Source: Eubacterium sp.
Lineage (GTDB): Bacteria > Bacillota > Clostridia > Lachnospirales > Lachnospiraceae
Direction of reading: 5' to 3'
NCBI GenBank assembly: GCA_017619835.1
Contig: JAFZRN010000019.1
Location: 1 to 64,000 of the forward strand
Length of the DNA stretch: 64,000 nucleotides
The position numbers and the translations under genes are program-made. The notes under the pieces were generated by a model. It was not told where the DNA came from, searched no databases, and saw nothing but the letters and a program-made list of their open reading frames with translations. Positions 17,752 through 26,215 of this stretch are shown here, in pieces. The stretch's first letter is position 1; the number at the start of each line of letters is the position of its first letter.

Positions 17752-17791
17752 TCACAGAGTTACCTTTTTCATCCGTCCCGTAACTCTGTGA
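17752..17791. repeat. inverted repeat with two exclusive pairings
   Basis: TCACAGAGTTAC (17752-17763) is perfectly complementary to 17780-17791. The right arm can pair instead in a shorter hairpin, CCCGT/ACGGG at about 17777-17795. It lies after the small membrane protein gene and before the GH27 gene on the minus strand, and could be a terminator or a leader switch. Confidence 0.5.
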
Positions 17792-17815
17792 CGGGATATC
17801 GGTTATCTCTCTCCC

Positions 17816-18376
17816 TCAGTATCTATATCCATATTCCCGGTCATCCATGAATATTTTGGTTGCTGCCGAGAATGTGATAAAGATCGATGCAAGTGTGGTA
17901 AGCTTCAGTACAAAGAATTTTGCCACATAATCCGGGAAGGTTCCTGCCGAGATCCTCGCAGTTCCGAAGCCTGCAAAATTCAGGATCAATGTATTATTAA
18001 TACCCTGTGGAAATCCACAGTTCAGAAGAATGTTCAGCTCATCGCTGAATGCCGGATTATAACTGAAAGCCTGAGCCTTAAGTTCCTCCAGGAGGGCTTC
18101 ATCCTTCAGCTCCTCTCCGGTCGCCATCTCGTAATCTCTCTTAACCTTGGTCTCTATATCTTCATCAACTATCCGGCTGAGCGTCTGTTCGAGCAGCCCA
18201 TGCTCGCCGAGCCTGTTGATCAGAAAAGCATTAACCTTGGGAGAGATGCAGACCATGAATGCTATCAGCAGGATTCCCAAAAGGATTCTTTTACCGAGTT
18301 CCATAAGTCTCTTAATTATAAATGACATCGTAATGATCACTATGATTGCTATACTGATCTTCATTGTGATATCCAT
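17816..18376 (-). CDS. small CvpA-like membrane protein of the MKEV regulon
   Basis: This protein of about 186 residues has two N-terminal membrane helices (about 5-20 and 28-48), an acidic helical middle (NRLGEHGLLEQTLSRIVDEDIETK) and two C-terminal hydrophobic segments (about 125-140 and 150-172). The topology and middle part recall CvpA family proteins, but I cannot assign a function. It stands alone behind the 35-bp promoter element shared with the large-protein operons, so it is likely to work with them, perhaps as a membrane component. ATG at 18376 follows AAAGGAGAGG at good distance and is preferred to GTG at 18382. Confidence 0.6.
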   Translation of the reverse strand: MDITMKISIAIIVIITMSFIIKRLMELGKRILLGILLIAFMVCISPKVNAFLINRLGEHGLLEQTLSRIVDEDIETKVKRDYEMATGEELKDEALLEELKAQAFSYNPAFSDELNILLNCGFPQGINNTLILNFAGFGTARISAGTFPDYVAKFFVLKLTTLASIFITFSAATKIFMDDREYGYRY

Positions 18377-18410
18377 AACCACCTCTCCTTTCTATCGATT
18401 TTGTGATTAC

Positions 18411-18445
18411 ATCATATCACCCAATGTATAACAAATGCGCAACAC
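18411..18445 (-). promoter_or_regulatory. 35-bp regulon promoter element, copy at 18.4 kb
   Basis: On the minus strand it reads GTGTTGCGCATTTGTT, 13 bases, TATGAT. It is aligned without gaps to four other copies in the window and precedes the small membrane protein gene. Confidence 0.8.
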
Positions 18446-18468
18446 ATTTTTGATATTTTTGCATTTTT

Positions 18469-21306
18469 TTACGGATTCAAGCCCTTCGGATTTTGATTTT
18501 TAGTATTAGCAGCGTCCAATCTTTTTGCCTGATTCTGCATCGTCTTCTCTCTATTTATACTTTCATTGAGATTTCCGGCAAATTTTTTCATAGTTTTCCT
18601 GATATCCGCAACAGGTGCATTTATATCTACGGCATCAACCAGAGGCTTGATCGTATCATTCAGCTTCTTTTGTCCCTCCTGGGTCCTGAGTCTTCCGTGA
18701 ATCTGTGGGATCGGCTTATAGGACTCATTTTGATACTTTGTATCAATCTTTATCAGATCGTCGCCTGTTATATCATTTCTCTCTCCGCTATATATCTGGG
18801 CTGCCAGGGTACCGTATTCTCTCTTAAAGTCCTGAGCAACCTTATTATTATTAACCTGCTCATTCCTGAACCTATCGTGGTTAACAGTAAGAAAATCATA
18901 GGCTATTATATCCTTGACACATGCTTTCTTTTCGGCTTCGCTGAGTTCTACATTGTTCTTGATCGCATTATCCAGCTTTTTCTCTGCATCAATACATTTA
19001 TCAAGATATTTTTTCATATTCATGGTGTCTTCATAATCCTGCTTAGTTTCGGGAGAAAGCTTTTTCATAACAGCATCATAAAGCTCGGGATCCTTTTTTG
19101 TGAACTCGACCATCCTGTCGAGAAGACCGATACCCATGGCATATCCATTTCTTCTTGAACCTGTAATGACACCGGTATGCATACATTCATAGATTTGTTC
19201 ACTGATACCTATCGCCATCATATCAATGAGCGGTTTTTTATCACCTGCCCTGTATTTATCGTAAGCTTCTTTAGCCTTGTCACGCGACGTTTTTATAAAG
19301 TCCACACCATAATGATTAATAGCGTTTTTCCTGGTTCCACCACTTATATCAAGCGTATACATTGTTCTTGCCTGGCTTACTCTGTCATACTTTGTTACAA
19401 GCGGACTCTTTGAATCCGAATGTCTGTTCACAATTTCATCAGTAAAATTGTTGTGATCCATTACAGCCGCATATGCTACCAATGCAAAGTCGTCATTTGA
19501 AATACCTTTACATTCAATCGCAGGACATGTTGCCTTAAAATTCTCATGACTATAAAGTCCGTTTTCAAAATGTTCGGGAATGAATACCGGCTTCTTCGAA
19601 TAATAATTCAGTATCTCATCAACTCCCTCATCATAAGTTCTCTCTGCTTTTTCATTAAGCATTGAAGCATAAACCACGGAAGTGCCTTCGATTGAATGCT
19701 TATTATGATATTCCTTGTTCTTATCAAATCTTTTACAGAGTTCGGAAATGTCTTTAGAAGCCGCATACCTGGTCTGGCCCATCCGTGTCTTGGGTTTCCA
19801 TGCCTTTAACCTCTGAACGACCGCTCTTTCCTGATCTCTTCTCTCCTGACTGTTTTCAGGAAGAGATTCGTCGATCAGCTCTGCCCTGAGGCGCTTTTCC
19901 TCAACAGATTTTTTTGCTTTGGTGTAATTATTGGATTTTGCCGAAAGATCACTCATGATCTTACCGAATTTTTCATCCTCGAATATATTCTTATCGCGAT
20001 TAGCCTTAAGGTATTTGATTGCTTCCCTTGTCTTATCCTTAAGCTCGGTCATCTCCCTTGAATCAAGCGCATCCTTATGGAGAGTACCGCGGTGCTTTGC
20101 CTGAAGCCCCTTCATCATCTTTTCAAGAGACGCGATCATATCATTTCTTATCCGTTCGTCAGGAAGGATCATGACGATCGGATTCTCTCTCTTGTAGGCC
20201 ATTTCCAGTGAGCCTTTAAAATGCTCGATCGTCTTTTCCATTTTTATGCCCGGATCCGGTTTAGCATACTTTTCATGTGTTTTGAAAATGGGTTTGAGGG
20301 AGTCAAGTGCCTTCTTCTTATCATTTGCGTCCCCAAGACGGGTATTCATAAATTTATTATATATATTTGTAATCTGTTTTTTATCTTTTTCAGGTAACTC
20401 TTTGGTAACATCAAGATCACACTTCATCTGATACAGATTATGGATCAATTCAAAATCATCCGGAGTCCAGCCATTTTCAAGAGCCTTAAGCTCCCTGTCG
20501 ACTGCGTTACTTCTGAGTCCGCCTACACGTCCTTTTACCCAGTCATCATAAGCCATGATGTTCGGAATATAGCTCCTTACTTCCTCATCGTTCGGAACCT
20601 GCTTTAGCTTACCAAGAATATCTTTTTGTCTCTGAAGATGTTCATAGGTGGCATTTATATAATCCTTGACCATCTTATCATCAACCTTACCGTTCTTCTT
20701 AGCCTTTAGGTACGGAAGCTGGATTTTATCCCTGTAATCCTGCCTATCCTCAATAAGATCAAAGAAGGGATATTTATCCATAAATTCATTATGTGCCTGA
20801 ATATCACGCTCCTTAACCTTTTCACCATTCAGCTTGGTCACCTCTTTTTCAAGAGGAAGCGGCATATCATTAAATACTCTTTCATACGTAGTATTTATCG
20901 TATGGCTGTCATTATATAGAATTTCCTTATCTCCGTTTGCAATCTGTTCCATCTGATGATAGATCATCTTCTTCATTTTGTAAGCATAGGAATTAATGTC
21001 GAGATCCTTTTTGATATTTGTATCAACAAGATTCATTAATTCCTTACCAAGCTTGTCATAGACTTCCAGCTCATTTTCGGGAAGAGGCGCATTATCATTT
21101 TTTTGCTTTGAGGTCATGGTAGCAGCTAGGAACTCGGTTGCTTTCGCTTCCATTTCGTCCTGCATATCTCCGAAAAGAACTTTTATCGAAATGACATTAG
21201 TCGCAAAATTCCTCATATCCATTTTGGAACTGGATCTCGGAAATCTAAAGGGGGTTTCAATTACTTCGAACTCATCCAGGTTATTCTCATCATAAACTTC
21301 TTTCAT
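18469..21306 (-). CDS. large MKEV protein with FAxxAYAA module
   Basis: This 945-residue protein has no family that I recognise. It begins MKEVYDENNLDEF, the N-terminal pattern shared with other proteins here, and has no signal peptide or membrane helix. It is highly charged and predicted mostly helical. The C-terminal third (from about residue 600) holds NDDFALVAYAAVMD, a long helical block and DPELYDAVMKKL. This aligns with the 823-residue protein at 44037-46508 (KDFAAIAYAAS, DPELMRLAFKNG). The last 50 residues are Asn/Lys-rich. It is the final gene of the 28.8-kb operon, 13 bp after the phosphatase gene, with GGGAGG before the ATG. A role as scaffold or exported effector is inference only. 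Confidence 0.75.
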   Translation of the reverse strand: MKEVYDENNLDEFEVIETPFRFPRSSSKMDMRNFATNVISIKVLFGDMQDEMEAKATEFLAATMTSKQKNDNAPLPENELEVYDKLGKELMNLVDTNIKKDLDINSYAYKMKKMIYHQMEQIANGDKEILYNDSHTINTTYERVFNDMPLPLEKEVTKLNGEKVKERDIQAHNEFMDKYPFFDLIEDRQDYRDKIQLPYLKAKKNGKVDDKMVKDYINATYEHLQRQKDILGKLKQVPNDEEVRSYIPNIMAYDDWVKGRVGGLRSNAVDRELKALENGWTPDDFELIHNLYQMKCDLDVTKELPEKDKKQITNIYNKFMNTRLGDANDKKKALDSLKPIFKTHEKYAKPDPGIKMEKTIEHFKGSLEMAYKRENPIVMILPDERIRNDMIASLEKMMKGLQAKHRGTLHKDALDSREMTELKDKTREAIKYLKANRDKNIFEDEKFGKIMSDLSAKSNNYTKAKKSVEEKRLRAELIDESLPENSQERRDQERAVVQRLKAWKPKTRMGQTRYAASKDISELCKRFDKNKEYHNKHSIEGTSVVYASMLNEKAERTYDEGVDEILNYYSKKPVFIPEHFENGLYSHENFKATCPAIECKGISNDDFALVAYAAVMDHNNFTDEIVNRHSDSKSPLVTKYDRVSQARTMYTLDISGGTRKNAINHYGVDFIKTSRDKAKEAYDKYRAGDKKPLIDMMAIGISEQIYECMHTGVITGSRRNGYAMGIGLLDRMVEFTKKDPELYDAVMKKLSPETKQDYEDTMNMKKYLDKCIDAEKKLDNAIKNNVELSEAEKKACVKDIIAYDFLTVNHDRFRNEQVNNNKVAQDFKREYGTLAAQIYSGERNDITGDDLIKIDTKYQNESYKPIPQIHGRLRTQEGQKKLNDTIKPLVDAVDINAPVADIRKTMKKFAGNLNESINREKTMQNQAKRLDAANTKNQNPKGLNP

Positions 21307-21319
21307 TCAGGTATCCTCC

Positions 21320-22891
21320 CTAATAATTCTTTCTGCCTTTATATGTAAAACTTAACATTGTCATGTCATCAAACTGAGGCTCAGTGTCCGAAAACTTATT
21401 AGCAGCCTCCTTAACGGCATCGATCAATGCCTTGTTATCCGATTCTTTGTTATCATTCAGAACCTTCAGCATTCTCTCGGTTCCGAACCTGTCCGAATTC
21501 GGAGCTTTAGCTTCGACTATGCCGTCAGTATACAGGAATATCCTGTCACCCGGCATCAGGTCAAAGCTCGTTCCCGGAAATGTCATCCCGGGCAGAAGTC
21601 CTACAGCAGGACCATGTTCCGTCTTCTCTATCGTAAAATCCTTACCCATCTTCATGATCGCAGGATAATCGTGGCCGGCATTACATACATCTACATGTCC
21701 CGTCTCAAGGTCAATGATACCGAACCATAGAGTTACAAACATTCCGGCCTGATTATCCTCTTCGATCTTCTCGTCAACAAATGTCACGATCTCCGATGGT
21801 GTTCCTCCCATCTGGGCGCGGGTTTTGATAAGGCTCTTTGATATAGTCATAAAAAGCGCCGCTCCCATTCCCTTATCGGATACATCCGCGATGAGGATTG
21901 CAAAATGTCTGTTATCGATCATAAAGAAATCATAGAAATCTCCGCCCACCTCACGGGCAGGTACCGTCTGGGCATATATATCAAAATCCGTCCTGTCGGG
22001 AAACGGAGGAAATATACTGGGAAGAAGTCCTGTCTGAATCTGTGAAGCAATCTCCAGCTCATTTTTCGTTTTTGCATAATCCTTGCCGCGGTCGGCTATT
22101 ACGATTCCGAAATTGATCAATATGGCAAGCATTATTGCCCCCGGCTTTGTAGATATCCCGAATTTGACATTAGTCAGGAACTCAGCCAGAAACGGAAGAT
22201 AGATAACCGAAGTTATCGTTATGATCTTTTGGATCGGTTCCTTGGATTTTATACACAGTTCTATCAGGCCCGGCACCAGGATGAAATATAAAAATGGTTT
22301 GAAGACGTAAAACGCTTCTCTTTTATATTCTCCCGACGAATCTACTGAAAAGAATATGGGGAGGAAAAAGTCCGCAATACAGATGATCATTACAACTATG
22401 AAGCCGATGTTGAAGGCCGCATTCGTGAGAGTCAGCAATCTGCTGCGGTATCTGAGCATCTTATAAACATAGATCCAGAACATATATCCGATCATATAGT
22501 AGCAGATATGAAGCAGCCCGTTTGATAAGATATTCAGCACGATAGTATCCGGATTAGACTGAACCAGCCACGCACATAGATCCAGGAAAAGCGCCGAAGC
22601 ACACGGGATAAGCATGGATATAAATACGACCATCTTTTCATCCGGTTCATCAACATCCATACTTCTCATACAGCTATAGTATATGATCGCACAGATGAAT
22701 ATCCCTATCGATTCGATTCCCGTACTGAAGGTCCATGTGGGATCCATACCATCAAAGCCACGGATCATCTGAAGGGCAAAACCCGCAACCGACAAGATCA
22801 ACACATATATGAACGCCCCAAATATAACCTTCGGGTTTTTCAGAATCCTGTCGATCAGAAAATTATGTAATTTACCGAGGTTTTTTAGCAT
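21320..22891 (-). CDS. membrane SpoIIE-type PP2C phosphatase (first)
   Basis: This protein of about 523 residues has a multi-helix N-terminal membrane domain (about seven segments to residue 265). A short coiled linker, ELEIASQIQTGLLPS, follows. The C-terminal PP2C domain shows AREVGGDFYDFF, ILIADVSDKGMGAALFM, CNAGHDYPA, FLYTDGIVEA and FDDMT, so the metal-binding aspartates are present. Such enzymes dephosphorylate STAS anti-sigma antagonists in partner-switching pathways. The N-terminal domain is probably the sensor. It lies inside an operon of modular MKEV proteins, and a closely similar catalytic domain occurs in the protein at 51714-53480. ATG at 22891 behind AAAGGGG is preferred to an earlier codon overlapping the previous stop. 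Confidence 0.85.
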   Translation of the reverse strand: MLKNLGKLHNFLIDRILKNPKVIFGAFIYVLILSVAGFALQMIRGFDGMDPTWTFSTGIESIGIFICAIIYYSCMRSMDVDEPDEKMVVFISMLIPCASALFLDLCAWLVQSNPDTIVLNILSNGLLHICYYMIGYMFWIYVYKMLRYRSRLLTLTNAAFNIGFIVVMIICIADFFLPIFFSVDSSGEYKREAFYVFKPFLYFILVPGLIELCIKSKEPIQKIITITSVIYLPFLAEFLTNVKFGISTKPGAIMLAILINFGIVIADRGKDYAKTKNELEIASQIQTGLLPSIFPPFPDRTDFDIYAQTVPAREVGGDFYDFFMIDNRHFAILIADVSDKGMGAALFMTISKSLIKTRAQMGGTPSEIVTFVDEKIEEDNQAGMFVTLWFGIIDLETGHVDVCNAGHDYPAIMKMGKDFTIEKTEHGPAVGLLPGMTFPGTSFDLMPGDRIFLYTDGIVEAKAPNSDRFGTERMLKVLNDNKESDNKALIDAVKEAANKFSDTEPQFDDMTMLSFTYKGRKNY

Positions 22892-22911
22892 AGCAAAACC
22901 CCTTTCTATCA

Positions 22912-25900
22912 TTAGATACTTTGAACTGTTCTATTCTGAACCGTTTTGTTCTGAACCATTTTCTTGTTTGACTTCTTGGCAAGATGCTCTCTGTTCTTTA
23001 TGGCATTTGATTTTATGATCTTGTTAATCCTGGTCTTGTTCTTCGCCATCTTTGCTATATTCTCGGGATTTGTAAAGGCCTTCGGATTCTTCTTTGACTT
23101 AAGAGACTTTTCGAATACACCCAGCGAAAGCTGCTTTTCCATAAATTCCTCAAGCGAAAGCCTCTTTCCGGTATTGGCATCTACCGGTGTCTTATTCCCC
23201 GCTGCACGATACATCTGACCGAAGATAGCATAGGCACTGTCTCTTACAAATTCTTTTTTACTGGTGTACATATCTTTTCCGAGTTCAAGACGTTTTATTG
23301 CTTCATCGGTTTTCTTGAGGAAACTTTGATTCTCGGCTTCAATCCTGATAGTTTCTTCAGCAGGGAAGCCTTCTGTGACCACGAGCTTTCCATGAGCAAA
23401 GTCAGGTTCATACTTGGTTTTTTTCATAAAGCTTCCGTCAAGCATCTTAGGAAGAAGTGGTTTAACATATTGAGGATTACTCTCAATAATCCCAAGTTTT
23501 GGGGCCAGGGCACTCGGAAGAGATCCGGTTACAAATCCCATCTGAGCATGATCTGCTTCATTAAACCAGTCATTCACATGAGTATTCATACTCATCTGTT
23601 TTTTCTGATCCATTATCTCCAGATTTCTTCTGATGATCTCTGTATTACCTATGACTTCTGACGTTGCGGTTTTTACAGTTGTCGGCGTTCTGGATGTGGA
23701 AGCAGTTATCGTGGCTTTCTTTAATCGTTCCATCGACTGAGCTATTTCCATCATCGGAGTCCATAAAACCTTTGCATCGTTCATAGTCCTGAAATTCGGA
23801 TCAGCCTGCTTTGCAATCTTAATATAATCTTCTCTGATGTGGAACATTTCCTGTTCAACATCAAATCTGGCTTTATACATATGCAGGAGCATAGTAAATT
23901 GTTTATCATGATATATATCTACATTCTTAAAATCCGTTTTCTTAACCTGTTCATCCAGCATTCCGTCAGTGACCTTACGTCCATCATGAATCCACCTTGC
24001 TACCTTTTCCCTATTTGCCGGATCGTCGCCATTTTTGAGGGTCTGGATCACCTCATCATACATAGCCTGCTTTTCTTCTCTATAGAATCTTGGATCCATC
24101 AGATCTTCAAAACTGTATTTTCCGGTAGCAGCCAAAGCCATGATCGCTATGGATGTTCCGGCAGAACGAGTAGTCGAAAACTTGTTACAGGGTACGCCAT
24201 GAATCGCTCTTGACTGTCTGTCTCTATATTTATCTCCATAAAATGCTTTATTGCTATCATTCGAAGGGTCCAAAGAATCATGTAATTTGAATTTATCTCC
24301 AAAAAATTCCTCGGTTATTTTATTTTCTGTGATATTCTCAGCCCACTCTATATTATGCAGGGTTGAAAGAAGAACCTTTTTCATCTTTCTTACACCTGCC
24401 ACCTTTTGTAATGAGGATGGTTTATCCAGATTATCCTTATTCATAAGATAATGGTCCGCAAGCTTGTTTACTTTATTGACAAGCTTTGTATAGTCAACTC
24501 TTTCCTCACCGCCTATAGGTCTGTCATCCATTGCAAGGGCCTTCGTATAATCACGAAGCTCCTTAAGAGCTCTTTTCATATCCCCGTAATTCCTGGAGCC
24601 GTTCAGAGTATCATTTTTCTTCACCATCTGATAAAGGTCATCTATCAGCTTAGCCTTTTCCAGAACAGAATCACGGCTGAAATCATTAAATTCTTCCTGA
24701 TCTGCCCAGAACGGATCATTTGCATTATGATGCCCCATTGCCAGATCTGCCATTTCGGCATTAAGCTTTGTTAACTGAGTTTCCAGCTCCGGTCTGCAAC
24801 CGGCATTTATGGTCTTAGCCATCTCTTTAAACTGAGCCGGGATTTCGATTCCGGACAGGGCATTGATTCCCTTCTGGGTCTCATGATCTGCAATCATGAG
24901 ATTATCTATCATGGTTTTGGGATTCTCAGAATTCACGATATTCCGATAGATATCCGACTGCTTGATCTTATCCATGTAAGCAGCCTTAAGAGCATCTCTC
25001 CCGTAAGGAACCGACATCAGAACATCAAACTCGGAGATCGTATTATTATTGATTATATAGGAGGCTTCCTCTGCCTTTTGAGAAAATATATTGTTCTGAT
25101 TCTGGGTATAACGATTCCAGTTATCATCAGCCTCAGTAAGGCCGATATTCCGAAATGTATTCTCACGGTTTTTCTGTACAGCCTCCTGATGCTGCTTTTG
25201 CTGAATGGAACCCATGTTGGCTATGATGCTGTCAAGAAGCATCTCACCGACGATCTCTTCTTTTTCCTGCCTTGTCAGTCTTCCGACATCATTTATCAGT
25301 CTCTGCTTGCTTCTTTCAGCAGCTTTAAGAGAATCCAGCTGTTTTGAATAGCTGGTAAGTTTCTTCTCATTGATATCAGTATAATAAGTTACTTTCGGTT
25401 CAACCCGAAGAGGTCCGTCTATTACGAATTCCTTACAGAATTGATAAGATTTTTGTTCAGGAGTCAGAGCATCAGAAGAAAGGCCTGCTGAAACCCCCAT
25501 GTTTCCGACCGAACTGGCAGTATAAGTTGCATAAGCTTCCAGGTAACCCTTAATCTTATTTTGTCTTCCATTTGCATAATCATTTATTGCTGCACTCACC
25601 CGGTTTAATGCAGTATTGAATACAGGATTGAGTCTTCCGTCAATCTGTCCGTTCGAAAAAACTTCGGTCACAAAGTATTTCTGAAGGTTTTCTATGGAAC
25701 CGGCCTCTTTTATCATATCCGGAACCAAATCCTGAAGAAGTGTTCTGTCCATAAGAGCGCCAATTACCGCTGCAGAGATCACTTCGCGGGAAAGACCGTC
25801 GGGAATCGGAAAATCATTATCCAGAGCATAAAAATCAGTGATAGGTTTATAACCCTGATCAGCCTTTTCGACCATCTCGTTTCTGCCCTGTCTGTAAAGA

Positions 25901-26202
25901 TTTCTCACAGCTTCGGCATTAGATTCCTGCTGACGCCTTTCGGCCGCCTGTCTTTCACGTTCCTGCTGCTGACGTCTCCTAAGCTCGGCAACCTGACGCT
26001 GGTTCGCACGTCTGGCTCCCTGTCTGAAAAGCTGATTCAGATCAATATGCTCCTGATTCGGAGCTGCCTGATTCTGCTGCTCCGGTTCATTATTCAGCTG
26101 ATCCTGAAGATTATTCAGCTCTTCATTAACCTCGGCATCACCTTCTATATCCTGATTGAAGAAATTATTAAGATTATCATTTACATTTTCTACTTCCTTC
26201 AT
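22912..26202 (-). CDS. large MKEV protein with ATGKY module and SAYAIFGQMYR C-terminus
   Basis: This 1096-residue protein is of unknown function. It starts MKEVENVNDNLNNF, followed by an acidic Asn/Gln-rich stretch and an arginine/glutamine coiled coil to about residue 110. Around residues 520-630 it has a helical module shared with several neighbours. Residues from about 647 to 948 form a block with AFYGDKYRD, RSAGTSIAIMALAATGKYSFEDLMD and a final ITG/TEGFP turn, matching two copies in the protein at 28875-31796. Residues about 955-1060 carry FLKKTDEAIKRLE, DSAYAIFGQMYR and SLKSKKNP, also shared with that protein. The tail is very basic. No signal peptide or membrane helix is seen. It is second in the 28.8-kb operon. 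Confidence 0.75.
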   Translation of the reverse strand: MKEVENVNDNLNNFFNQDIEGDAEVNEELNNLQDQLNNEPEQQNQAAPNQEHIDLNQLFRQGARRANQRQVAELRRRQQQERERQAAERRQQESNAEAVRNLYRQGRNEMVEKADQGYKPITDFYALDNDFPIPDGLSREVISAAVIGALMDRTLLQDLVPDMIKEAGSIENLQKYFVTEVFSNGQIDGRLNPVFNTALNRVSAAINDYANGRQNKIKGYLEAYATYTASSVGNMGVSAGLSSDALTPEQKSYQFCKEFVIDGPLRVEPKVTYYTDINEKKLTSYSKQLDSLKAAERSKQRLINDVGRLTRQEKEEIVGEMLLDSIIANMGSIQQKQHQEAVQKNRENTFRNIGLTEADDNWNRYTQNQNNIFSQKAEEASYIINNNTISEFDVLMSVPYGRDALKAAYMDKIKQSDIYRNIVNSENPKTMIDNLMIADHETQKGINALSGIEIPAQFKEMAKTINAGCRPELETQLTKLNAEMADLAMGHHNANDPFWADQEEFNDFSRDSVLEKAKLIDDLYQMVKKNDTLNGSRNYGDMKRALKELRDYTKALAMDDRPIGGEERVDYTKLVNKVNKLADHYLMNKDNLDKPSSLQKVAGVRKMKKVLLSTLHNIEWAENITENKITEEFFGDKFKLHDSLDPSNDSNKAFYGDKYRDRQSRAIHGVPCNKFSTTRSAGTSIAIMALAATGKYSFEDLMDPRFYREEKQAMYDEVIQTLKNGDDPANREKVARWIHDGRKVTDGMLDEQVKKTDFKNVDIYHDKQFTMLLHMYKARFDVEQEMFHIREDYIKIAKQADPNFRTMNDAKVLWTPMMEIAQSMERLKKATITASTSRTPTTVKTATSEVIGNTEIIRRNLEIMDQKKQMSMNTHVNDWFNEADHAQMGFVTGSLPSALAPKLGIIESNPQYVKPLLPKMLDGSFMKKTKYEPDFAHGKLVVTEGFPAEETIRIEAENQSFLKKTDEAIKRLELGKDMYTSKKEFVRDSAYAIFGQMYRAAGNKTPVDANTGKRLSLEEFMEKQLSLGVFEKSLKSKKNPKAFTNPENIAKMAKNKTRINKIIKSNAIKNREHLAKKSNKKMVQNKTVQNRTVQSI

Positions 26203-26215
26203 ATCGAAAATCCTT

